A DNA stretch of 64,000 nt from Aedes albopictus (lineage: Eukaryota; Arthropoda; Insecta; Diptera; Culicidae), in NCBI RefSeq assembly GCF_035046485.1, contig NC_085137.1, positions 310,693,164 to 310,757,163 of the forward strand, read 5' to 3'. Shown here one piece after another: positions 56,058 to 64,000 of the stretch. The stretch's first letter is position 1; every line of letters begins with the position of its first letter. The notes beneath the pieces are model-generated. The model was not told the origin of the DNA. It saw only the letters and a list, made by a program, of their open reading frames with translations, and made no database searches. A program made the position numbers and the translations under genes.

Positions 56058-56715
56058 CTTGAAAATAGAGAGTTCAAAGTGAATAGCTACCATGGTTAGA
56101 ATGTGTCAACAACAACAAAAATACAAAATTTGTAATGAATACCATTTTTTTCTTTTGCTTCATCATACAAATATGTAAATAAAACCATTTACGATTTCCG
56201 AGATTAAGATTCGACTATTAAAAGTGCAGTAACAATCATATGCGACTGTAAAAATGAATATACGATTTCTACGATTTCATTCACTTCGTATACGACGCTA
56301 GTGTGACGCAAACGATCAGTATACAACATTGTTATAGTTGTATACGATTTCACCGATTTTGATCATACCTTTAGGTAGCAAGCTCGAATTAGCAGACTCA
56401 AAAACGATGTGAAGCGACGATTTCCACGATTCAAAGAAATCATATATACGATGCTATTGAACTTGCAGCTTGACACTAAGAATGTATGTTTTTTTTTTCA
56501 AGATTCTATCTGATTCTGTGCGATCCTACCGATAGTATCTCGCACCTTTTATGATCAGAGACGACTATATGAAACAAAATCGCAATTGAAATATAATTTG
56601 GCATGAAATGCGATTTAACGCAATCATGGTCAACAAATATATGTACATACATATTATTATACAATTCTGATTCAATATATGAAAATATACGATTTTTTCC
56701 ACACAATGATTTACG

Positions 56716-57331
56716 ATATGTGGTTGGCTGGGGAGCCAAGGTTAGGAAGAGATGATATAGGGCAAGCTTCTTCAAAAGCTTCCGTGATGAAGGACGTTGT
56801 AGTATCAACGGCATCATCTAAATCACTTGGAGTGTCAATGGATGGTGAGTATCCATGAAATTTTGCTGCAACCAAATCGGTAAAGAGATCCCAGTTGGTT
56901 GACCGGGGGTTCCTGAAACGCAAAGTTTGCGAAGTAACATTCACATGTTCAAAAAAGATGTAGCGCTGGTCAGATAAAGATTCTTCATCTGACACATGCC
57001 AATTGATCAGCTCGTGACTAATTCTACTAGAGCAAAGCGTTATGTCTAACACTTCCTCTCTAGCAGATATCATGAAGGTTGGGCGGTTGTCTATGTTAAG
57101 TAATCCAAGATCTGTACTACTTAAGTACTCCATCAAACTGGAGCCCCTCAAGTTAATGCCTGAGCTGCCCCAGATGATATGGTCATCATTAGCATCACTG
57201 CCAACAATTAGCGGAAGGCCTTTTGAAGTACAGTATGCGATGAATTGTTTGAAAGCATCCGTAGGGGATGGTTCATCATGCGGAAAATAAACCGAACAAT
57301 GTGCGTATTTCCTGTTGAGGTTTCCAACAGA
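56716..57331 (-). pseudogene. LOA-like endonuclease, C-terminal part
   Basis: The frame runs through HCSVYFPHDEPSP, GLPLIVGSDANDDHIIWGSS, LRGSSLMEYLSSTDLGLLN, NRPTFMISAREEVLDITLCS and SDQRYIFFEHV: the GSDANDDH metal-site and the SD(Q/H)RY histidine/aspartate region of LINE endonucleases (here SDQRY). It joins 59212-59509 across the pogo-type insertion. Confidence 0.82.
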
Positions 57332-57794
57332 TACACCAAAACCTCCATTTAGGTAATGGGTCGGGACTGCCTAAATAGAATTTTTACCTAAATGGATTCA
57401 TTACCTAAATGGATTCAGTTCATTACCTAAATGGAGTACAAGGTTGCAAAGAAGTTTAACTACCCGAGCGGAAGGGGAAAACAACAGCATAATAAAATGC
57501 GTTATTTTGATAAAATAACTGTATAATATGATAAGTTATTTTTGTGTTATTGGCATAACATATTATGTTATAAACTTGCCTGTCATAAGCGGCAAAATAA
57601 CAAACATCATAACAAAAAAATGTTCCCGGAAGATTATTCCAATAACTTGTTTTGTTAGATTCAATAACAACTTAATAACAGTGAATTTGAAAAATGTTTC
57701 AATAACATATTTTGAAATTTATATGTTATTGATAATAATCCGAGAGCAACATTTGTTATGATATCAAACTCATAACAGAGTGAGTTATAATTCT

Positions 57795-58000
57795 ATATAA
57801 GCTCCTCCAAAAATTCCTCGGAAGTTCCTAGAAATTTCCATGAACTTCTTCTTGAAAATTTTCCGAGGATTAGTCCAAACTTTTAGATTTCTCCAGACTT
57901 TTATATAAAACTTCGTCTAGGATTCCCCTAGAAATTTCTTCTGAAAATTCTACCAGGTTTTCTAAGGTAGTTTATCTGAAGATTTATCCAAAAATCCTAA
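57795..58000. repeat. Dodecamer array, block 9 (very degenerate)
   Basis: TTCCTC, GAAATTTC and GGATTC(C/T) units in loose 12-bp spacing, cut by the MITE at 58001 and continuing to ~58255. Confidence 0.5.
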
Positions 58001-58164
58001 GGGGCCGTTCATAAACCACGTAGACTTTTTGGGGGGAGGGAGGGGTCTGGCCAAAGTCTACGCTCCATACAAATTTCAAAATTTTTGTATGGACAAAAGT
58101 CTACGAGGGGGGAGGGGGGTCTGAGATTGCCAAATTTTGGTCTACGTGGTTTATGAACAGCCCC
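58001..58164. mobile_element. TAA-flanked hairpin MITE (Harbinger-type)
   Basis: GGGGCCGTTCATAAACCACG at the left and complement GGGGCTGTTCATAAACCACG at the right, with TAA on both sides (57998-58000 and 58165-58167). The inner GTAGACTTTT and G-rich runs are also mirrored. Related in layout to the ends of 49341-51625. Confidence 0.88.
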
Positions 58165-58254
58165 TAAGATTATTATTTCAGAAATTTCTCCACATCCTCC
58201 ATGCATCTTTTTAGAGATTCCTATCACGATTCCAAAAAGTCCACAAATTGTTCC

Positions 58255-58430
58255 TAAAATTGCAGCATCGTGCTTGCCACACAATACACAATTGTAAACA
58301 TGGTTATTGCCAAATAAAGCTCTCAGTCAATTTGGAAGTGCTCATAGAAAAGTAAAGTTTATGTGCAGGTTCTCTCTCAGTTGGGAAGTAACGCAAGAAA
58401 GAATGAAATAAGTTGCAGTTGTTCGTATCT
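58255..58430 (+). mobile_element. 5'-truncated Feilai-like SINE
   Basis: GTGCTTGCCACACAATACAC, then GAAGTGCTCATAGAAAAGTA and AAGTAACGCAAGAAAGAA match the body and tail of 27163-27442. The tRNA head is missing. Confidence 0.75.
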
Positions 58431-58885
58431 ATACATAAACGGAATGTTCCATTTGGGATTGATTTCAAAACTGTTGTGTTATTGTTGATCATATGTATTG
58501 TATATGTGTACAGTACAGTCTCAATAGCACAATAATAGCAGAACTTGTACTGAAACAAAACATATTAGTGAAGTGTTATTCCATAGATGTACACCAATTG
58601 CTTGATCATAACAAAATGAGATTGTCCAACAAAATATGTTATCGGAATGTTTTGCATTGATAATTTATTAATAACAACACGAGATATAAAAAAAGGCTAT
58701 GTTATTTCGTAGTTATTAATTTGCTATTCTCCTCTGCTCGGGTAGGGAGAGTAACTCGAATAGGAGATTTAAAGATGGTCATGCGGAGTTTCAGAGAACT
58801 TTCAAGGGAGTTTCTGTAGGGGAGGGGCTTCAGGGGCGTTTTCGGGGGTTTTGAAGGGTCTCAGGTGAGAATTGTCATGCAAATG

Positions 58886-59092
58886 ACTAGCTGGGCGCGG
58901 AACACAAAAAACCCTGAAAAATTCCGCCAGACTGAAAAATTGTTGAATGTCGGGTCAATGTCGGGTAAATTTTTATCGTATGTTGGGCCACTGTTGGACC
59001 AACATCGAACAACTGTTGGGTCTATGTTGGGTTTGGAGGCCAAAATAAAAACAGGTGAATGATAGGTTAATGTCGGGTATGACGTCATCAAT
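58886..59092 (+). repeat. ~200-bp repeat shared with 46918-47115
   Basis: Same phrases as the 46.9-kb copy, about 90% alike by eye, ending at GACGTCATCAAT. Confidence 0.8.
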
Positions 59093-59211
59093 CATAAGTA
59101 CTCCAACTGTTCTGAACACAACCAAATTCTATTTAGGTAACGTTACCTAAATGGAGGGACCTAAATAGATTTTACCTAAATGGATCCTACCTAAATGGAG
59201 GTTTGAGTGTA

Positions 59212-59509
59212 CATTAATTGTAATAGCACATACATCTCTGGTGGTTAGTTCAGAGATGAATGTAGCAACTATTGCGTTGTTGACAAGCATACAGGCTCGA
59301 GGCATGACACGCGAGTTTGCCATTTCATGTTTACTGAAAGTAGCAAAAACCGGGTTCGCAAGGTTTCCTAGATAGAAATTTCCCTTACGAAAGTAAGGTT
59401 CTTGTACCAAGACCACTTGGGCTGTGCCATTTTGCTTAAGTCTGCAAAGATTGATCGTTGCTGTTCTTTTGTGCTGAAGATTGATCTGAGCTATCCTAAC
59501 CGCAGCCAC
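59212..59509 (-). pseudogene. LOA-like endonuclease, N-terminal part
   Basis: Starts MAAVRIAQINLQHKR and continues VVLVQEPYFRKG, SRVMPRACMLVN and TTRDVCAITINV: the QINL..K and QEP(Y/W) motifs that open non-LTR endonuclease domains. The frame ends at the TA where the pogo-type element was inserted. The ATG at 59507-59509 fits the usual start of this protein type. Confidence 0.82.
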
Positions 59510-60070
59510 TACCCAAACTAGGCAAGATTAAACTCTTAACAATCACAGCACAAAAAAGAACAGCAACAATAAAACCAGATAGATATCGATTTGAGTGCGC
59601 CAAAGGCGAGGGTGCACAGAATACACTGTGTAAAACGCATAATGCGAAACCATATAGGTGAAAATTTAAACTAATTAATATCATCTTCATAAGCCCGCCC
59701 TTATTCAGCCTCAAGTATGAGATTGAAGAAGGGCAGCTGATTGTCTCGGAGAAACACAAGGTCCACCGCGCTATTGCTCCGGTTAGCACAGTAAGGGCAA
59801 ATACTGTGGAGGGTGCCCTGGTACTCCACAGGCTCCGTTTGCGATTAGGTTGTTCAAAGACCCTTCTAACCATTCATCCCTAGGCACGGTAAGTATAAAG
59901 CCGCATAACACCATGAATTAGGGGTCACCTAATAAGTGGACTCCTACCACTGGAACAGGCGGTCCGTAGTTGAACCAACCGCTACCGACACTACACTGCT
60001 ATCTAGGCTGATCGGGAACCCTAGGTGATAATGCTGGTCGCTGATTATTTTGGAAAACGTAGGGTCAGCT
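59510..60070 (-). repeat. Probable leader of the LOA-like LINE
   Basis: No frame with recognised protein. Part of it (59850-60060) resembles 23430-23675. Its place just upstream of the endonuclease start suggests untranslated leader, but a separate remnant is possible. Confidence 0.4.
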
Positions 60071-61024
60071 GCATAATCATAATCATTTTTGTGGTTGTAA
60101 TCTCAAGTTTACCCCTAATTAAACAAAAACATAGTAGATTATGGCACGACAGCCGAAATCTTGCAGTGAGATGAAAATGAATACCAACGATTAAAAGTGA
60201 ACCTGCTTGTACAATTAAAAATCAATGCACTAATCAGCGCATATCCATTTACAAATGATGTCAAGTAGATTCTACGGACAATGTACCATCTTCATTAATC
60301 AACCCGGGTTAAATACCACCACTTAACACTTTTCTTCTCGTTGACTTCGGTTGGCCTCTCCCGTGTCAGAAGTAGGTCGAGCACCTTTTGCCTTTACTCA
60401 TTTCGAACTTTATTATTATTTCATATTCACCGGGCGTATGCTAGTGCTATGCTTGTGCACACATGCATCAGCTACCGCATCGTCGTCGTCGGAGTCTGCC
60501 CACCTGACCCCCAACCCCCCATGTCGTCTATCCATCAGCCGCATTATATTCATGTATACTCTTCACGGTACATTTGATTGAGCAGGCTTCACCCAAGCGA
60601 TGTTCAACTTCAGATGGCACCCCGTGTCAGCACTGAAAGACAGAAGTGGGTACTACTACGACGTACTGTTTTATCCATGGGCTCCCGCTATATCGCTAGA
60701 GAGATAGCAACCAGCCATTCAAAAAAAGCTCGTCTAGTACCTAGAGTCAGTCTTTTGTTCCTCTCTACTTTTCCAATCTTCCGGCAGCCAAGCGCCACCG
60801 CACTAACGACGACCATATCTTCCCGCAAGATCAATATTTATCTTTTTGACGTAATCAAATTTTTGTACCCACCCGCATAAAAAGAGGGCGACCAAACTGT
60901 GGCTTTCTATGTCATTCCCAGGGCAGGTATCCATGTGGTGAACATTAGGGGAGAGTGTGGTAGAATGTACCACTGTGGGATGATGGGACAATTCTGAACA
61001 TAAGGAACACTTTGTAAACAATAA
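60071..61024. other. Unassigned, partly low-repeat
   Basis: 60290-60860 is GC-balanced with CGTCGTCGTCGG and no recognised repeat. Overlapping frames (60341-60577, 60578-60880) have no known domain. Possible regulatory or exon sequence. Confidence 0.3.
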
Positions 61025-61251
61025 GGCGGAAATTTATTTTTGACTTTTTGTCTCCCTCTCTCCCCCCTCAAAATTTTTTGGCAAGATTTATCATTTTGAG
61101 GGGGCAGATAAAACAATATTTATCAAAATATGCAAATCCGATGAGTTTTTGATATTTTTCAGATTAAATGCTTTATTATTTTTATCCCCCCCCCCCCTCG
61201 ACCAGTTAAAGAGTGGTGGGACAAAAAGTGAAATAAATATTTGTAACGGCC
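61025..61251. mobile_element. TAA-flanked MITE, relative of 32300-32584
   Basis: GGCGGAAATTTATTTTTGAC at the left and complement GGCCGTTACAAATATTTATT at the right, with TAA on both sides (61022-61024 and 61252-61254). Shares AATCCGATGAGTTT and C-rich runs with the 32.3-kb copy. Confidence 0.75.
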
Positions 61252-61534
61252 TAAATGACGAACAAAGACGTTGTCATCTCTTCTGAAATTTTATTTTTTC
61301 AGGAATTGATATTATGCGAAAATATTCGTTTGCATATAAAAAGCCTAGAATAATCCATGAAAAATTGTTCAATATTTTATGGAAGCATACCAAAATAACA
61401 TAAAACAGTCATTTGGGTCCATGAAAAATTATCGAATAGTCCCTTCTTTTCGTGTAACTTGGAAACACCCAGAGATATTGCTTGACAAGTTCTTGAAGTA
61501 TTTCTCAGTGAAAACTTTTTTTCGGATTCCTTGG

Positions 61535-61740
61535 GAAGTTCTGGATGAGACTCTGGAGGAATTCCTAGAGGAATTTGCGAAGGATGTCGATAAAAAAATC
61601 ACATGGTATTTTTGAAAGAACTACTGATGAAATCTCTACAGAAATTATTTGAGAGATTCCTGGAGAAATTCTCAACAGAATTTCTTAGTAAATTGCTGCA
61701 GGAGTTCCGGGGCGATTGCATTAAGATATTTTTGACAGAA
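61535..61740. repeat. Dodecamer array, block 10 (short)
   Basis: A few inverted-orientation units (GAGGAATTCCTAGAGGAA, GATTCCTGGAGAAATT). Confidence 0.6.
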
Positions 61741-62456
61741 TCTCAGCGAAAATGGTAGGATTATTTTAGAGTTGTTCCGTAGAACACTTTTGGACTAAAC
61801 TTGGAGTTATTTTTGTATAGCAAGAAATGTTATACCTTGACATACGCATATTCAAACTAGACTAAACATATTTCAAATTGAAAAAATCGACCTGCAAATC
61901 TATTTCTTATCATCCTCCCCTAGATATGGATAGAGTAAAGAGCTCTATGTACGGAACAGCTGCCGTAGTAGTAACTAGATGTGTTCAACGTTGGATGACG
62001 TCCCACCAGACGAGTGGTTTGTTTTGGGGCCTTTTTCGAGTGCTTTCTTCAGTGTCGCCTTTCTTCAAGATGTTTGCTTTGCTTTAAAGACACAAGAGTT
62101 CGATTGAGAGTTGCTGAACAATGGCAGATTCACTGAATCGAATACAGTTCCTTAAAGATCTCACTTATCAGGTGATAGACAACAGACACTGCTGATAAGA
62201 AATTTAGGGCCTCTCTTTGAAGTAGGGTGGACCGCTTTAACCTATATGAGGCACTTTCCGCTACAGCTCAGCCAATTGCATACTAATTGAACTAAACATG
62301 TACATCTGCAGTTGTATACGTAAATATGTATCTCACCGTATGTCTACCAAAAATAAAGAAGTTCAATGGGCACGGCAACACACGTACGACAAACGATATT
62401 TGTTTTGTTGCCTTCATCTCATGATATGCGTTTATTGCGAAGCGTACTTGTTGCCA
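61741..62456. other. Unassigned
   Basis: No recognised gene or repeat end. Confidence 0.35.
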
Positions 62457-62469
62457 ACATGCATCGGTT

Positions 62470-62658
62470 GTGGAGCGGACCTGGTGTGGTGGTTAGAACA
62501 CTTGACTATCACGCCGAGGACCTGGGATCGAATCCCACTCCCGACAAACTTGCGAAATGTGAGTTCTTCCTTCGGAAGGGAAGTAAAGCGTGGGTCCCGA
62601 GATGAACTAGCCTAGGGCTAAAATTTCGTTAATACAGATAAAAAAAAAAAAAAAAAAA
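62470..62658 (+). mobile_element. tRNA-derived SINE with poly-A tail
   Basis: Box A-like TGGTGTGGTGGTTAGAAC and box B TGGGATCGAATCCCACT, a body with GAAATGTGAGTTCTTCCTTC and CCTAGGGCTAAAATTTCG, and an A tail. Exact 13-bp duplication ACATGCATCGGTT (62457-62469 and 62659-62671). Different from Feilai. Intact and probably recent. Confidence 0.9.
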
Positions 62659-62875
62659 ACATGCATCGGTTAGGACAACCGTTTGTTATTACGTCTGATT
62701 CATTTTATTTACCCTGTCCTGCTGGTTTACCTAGTGAGCTCAATGTCTGGAGAGATTGCTGCTTCGGTGGGCCAGTCGACGTGAATTCCTCGACCTGTAT
62801 GATCAAGCCCTCCGAACGTCATTAGACCAGAGTAACCTCAATAATCGTAAACGCCTCACGTGGCCAATAAAGTAA

Positions 62876-63046
62876 GAGTCTGTATTAACGAGATTTTTAG
62901 CCCTAGGCTTGTTCATCTCGGGACCCACGTTTTACTTCCCTTCCGAAGGAAGAACTCACATTTTGCGAGTTTGTCTGGAGTGGGATTCGATCCCAGGTCC
63001 TCGGCGTGATAAGTGTTCTAACCATCACACCAGGTCCGCTCGTCAT
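62876..63046 (-). mobile_element. tRNA-derived SINE, reverse copy
   Basis: Reverse complement of 62470-62658 with few changes, lacking the poly-A tail. Its box B reads GGGATTCGATCCC on the plus strand. Confidence 0.88.
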
Positions 63047-63194
63047 GTGATAAGGAAGACCAAGCCCTCCGATCACCTTCGGAACAGGTGGACATCAACG
63101 GTCCTAAAGACATTCGTGTAGCTTCAGAAGCGTAAAATTCATTATCATTTCTTCCGGAAATTTATAAAGATATTTTGAAGAAATTTTCGTGGAG

Positions 63195-63400
63195 GGGTCT
63201 CCAGTTAGCCTAGTGGTAAAGGCTATCGTTCGTCAATCCGTAGACGGCGGGTTCGATTCCCGTTCCGGCCGGGAAAATTTTCTCGACTCCCTGGGCATAG
63301 TGTATCATTGTACTTGCCTCACAATAGACAAATTCATGCAATGGCAGGCAAAGGAAGCCCTTCAATTAATAACTGTGGAAATGTTCAAAAAAACAGCATT
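63195..63400 (+). mobile_element. Feilai-like SINE
   Basis: Box A-like GTTAGCCTAGTGGTAAAGG and box B GGGTTCGATTCCCGTTCC, with a body matching the minus-strand copy at 3348-3588. The 3' end is slightly shortened. Confidence 0.82.
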
Positions 63401-63419
63401 AGTCAATTCGATGAAACAA

Positions 63420-64000
63420 AATATTTTTTATTTTATGGCCGTAAAATACAAGAAAAATAGAAAATTTGCTTGACATTCGTTTATCCAAATTGTACATTTT
63501 TTTAGAATTCCATAATAAAACTATCAAATTTTGAATATTATCCAACACAATCATTTTGTATGGTGACCTGCATCATAGATCGACTTGTAAATCATGAATT
63601 TAATTGTTTTCAGAAGTGTTGCCATATTAATTTTACATACATCTCATAAGTAAGTTATAATATTGAAAATGTTTCCGAATTGAGATTCGTTGTAGCTATT
63701 TTCATCGGAAGTGTTTTAAAAGATTTTAATAAAAGCATCACGACGAGTGCAGGTTGAAAATCTGCGAAAAACAAAATTTTAACAGTAAAAATTGCCGCAA
63801 ACCACACGTATTTAAATATTGTTTTGATGAAATATGATAGTTTAAGTTGCATGAATCACAGCGTTTACCACTATATCGTCTTCTTATAGCTCCCAATATC
63901 TGCTAGACTGTATTCTGGCTGAAATAACATACATTAGACGCCTCACATTTTGAGAAATGACACCTAAACTATTCAAATTTCTAGCATGAACTACTTGTTT
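63420..64000 (+). repeat. Direct copy of 23818-24400 (runs off the window)
   Basis: Shared phrases TACGGTGACCTGCAT/TATGGTGACCTGCAT, GACGAGTGCAGGTTGAAAAT and GACTGTATTCTGGCTGAAAT through to CTAGCATGAACTACTTGTTT, in the same order and orientation. It is presumably the left part of another copy of the 23678-27085 element, continuing beyond 64000. Confidence 0.85.

Larger units (their letters stand above)
54568..56715. other. AT-rich repeat-like DNA, unassigned
   Basis: Many scattered ATACGATTT, TATGCGA and TTCTACGA words give a loose self-similarity without a fixed period. It separates the two halves of the LOA-like LINE, so it is inserted DNA, but I cannot define its ends. Holds tRNA-like remnants at 54951 and 55985. 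Confidence 0.4.
57463..58742. mobile_element. TA-flanked element with CCCGAGC ends (second copy)
   Basis: Starts CCCGAGCGGAAGGGGAAAAC and ends ATTCTCCTCTGCTCGGG, with TA on both sides (57461-57462 and 58743-58744). Homologous to 32925-33858 but with different insertions inside (array remnant, Harbinger-type MITE, SINE fragment). Confidence 0.82.
57334..59209. mobile_element. Pogo-type element that split the LINE endonuclease
   Basis: Ends CACCAAAACCTCCATTTAGG and complement CACTCAAACCTCCATTTAGG, with TA at both sides (57332-57333 and 59210-59211). ACCTAAATGGA is repeated several times near each end. Carries 57463-58742, 58886-59092 and others, and no transposase. Removing it and one TA leaves the endonuclease frame uninterrupted. 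Confidence 0.85.
52550..60070 (-). mobile_element. LOA/Lian-like LINE, heavily interrupted
   Basis: Minus-strand order: probable leader (60070-59510), endonuclease N-terminal part (59509-59212), pogo-type insertion, endonuclease C-terminal part (57331-56716), 2.7 kb of other DNA (including a retroposon), linker (53999-53645), a small MITE, and RT remnants (53424-52555). Motifs fit the R1/LOA group of non-LTR elements, in which Lian of Aedes is a single-ORF member. Clade call is by motif memory. Confidence 0.75.

Noticed and set aside
1..64000. Endogenous viral element (flavivirus- or rhabdovirus-like), common in Aedes
   Set aside because: No polymerase, helicase, glycoprotein or nucleoprotein motif was recognised in any frame.
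1..64000. CRISPR array or bacterial operon
   Set aside because: The tandem repeats have no unique spacers of constant length and the sequence is clearly eukaryotic.

Overview
This window is a repeat-dominated stretch of an insect genome. It is most likely from a culicine mosquito of the Aedes type. The reasons are several Feilai-like tRNA-derived SINEs, decayed LOA/Lian-like and RTE-like LINEs, a compact Helitron with insect-type ends, and dozens of TA-, TAA/TTA-, TTAA- and 8-bp-flanked non-autonomous DNA elements nested in each other. I found no intact host protein-coding gene, no rRNA, no CRISPR and no convincing viral insertion. The species assignment is inference from element families recognised by eye.

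The most distinctive component is a diverged tandem repeat with a 12-bp unit (about TTCCTCCAGGAA on one strand, TTCCTGGAGGAA on the other). It occurs in at least 13 blocks and covers roughly a fifth of the window. Because 12 is a multiple of 3, every frame tends to stay open, which produces long spurious ORFs with tetrapeptide repeats (FLQE, SSRN, PPGI and, on the other strand, GIPG, EFLE, NSWR). Blocks up to about 10.6 kb run in one orientation and blocks from 12.4 to 23.4 kb in the other. They host two almost identical 1.22-kb hAT-type elements (4590-5812 and 15868-17089).

Layout: 0-3.1 kb holds two MITEs and unassigned DNA. 3.1-10.6 kb is dodecamer array interrupted by a SINE, hAT copy 1, a LINE with in-frame stops (6787-9057) and a 26-bp minisatellite. 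11.0-11.7 kb is a foldback element. 12.4-18.2 kb is inverted array with hAT copy 2. 18.7-19.65 kb is low-repeat sequence ending in a consensus splice donor, a candidate first exon. 19.9-23.4 kb is array with a two-level nest. 23.7-27.1 kb is a TA-flanked element carrying two others. 27.2-28.1 kb is a Feilai SINE and a low-repeat CAG-rich segment. 28.8-32.2 kb lies between ~120-bp inverted repeats. 32.3-35.4 kb holds Harbinger-type, pogo-type, Helitron and retroposon insertions and a TIR element enclosing a tRNA-like sequence. 35.5-38.6 kb is array and more nests. 41.9-46.6 kb is a minus-strand LINE split by an apparent solo LTR that itself contains a hAT MITE. 46.6-48.5 kb holds two more LINE fragments. 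49.3-51.6 kb is a Harbinger-type element that encloses a dodecamer block. 52.5-60.1 kb is a minus-strand LOA-like LINE cut apart by a small MITE, a 507-bp retroposon, AT-rich DNA and a 1.9-kb pogo-type element. 61-64 kb holds a MITE, SINEs and a second copy of the 23.8-kb repeat.

The nesting gives a readable insertion order. Several junctions are close to base-level because the duplicated target sites are visible. No active transposase or intact reverse transcriptase was seen, so most elements here depended on enzymes encoded elsewhere.
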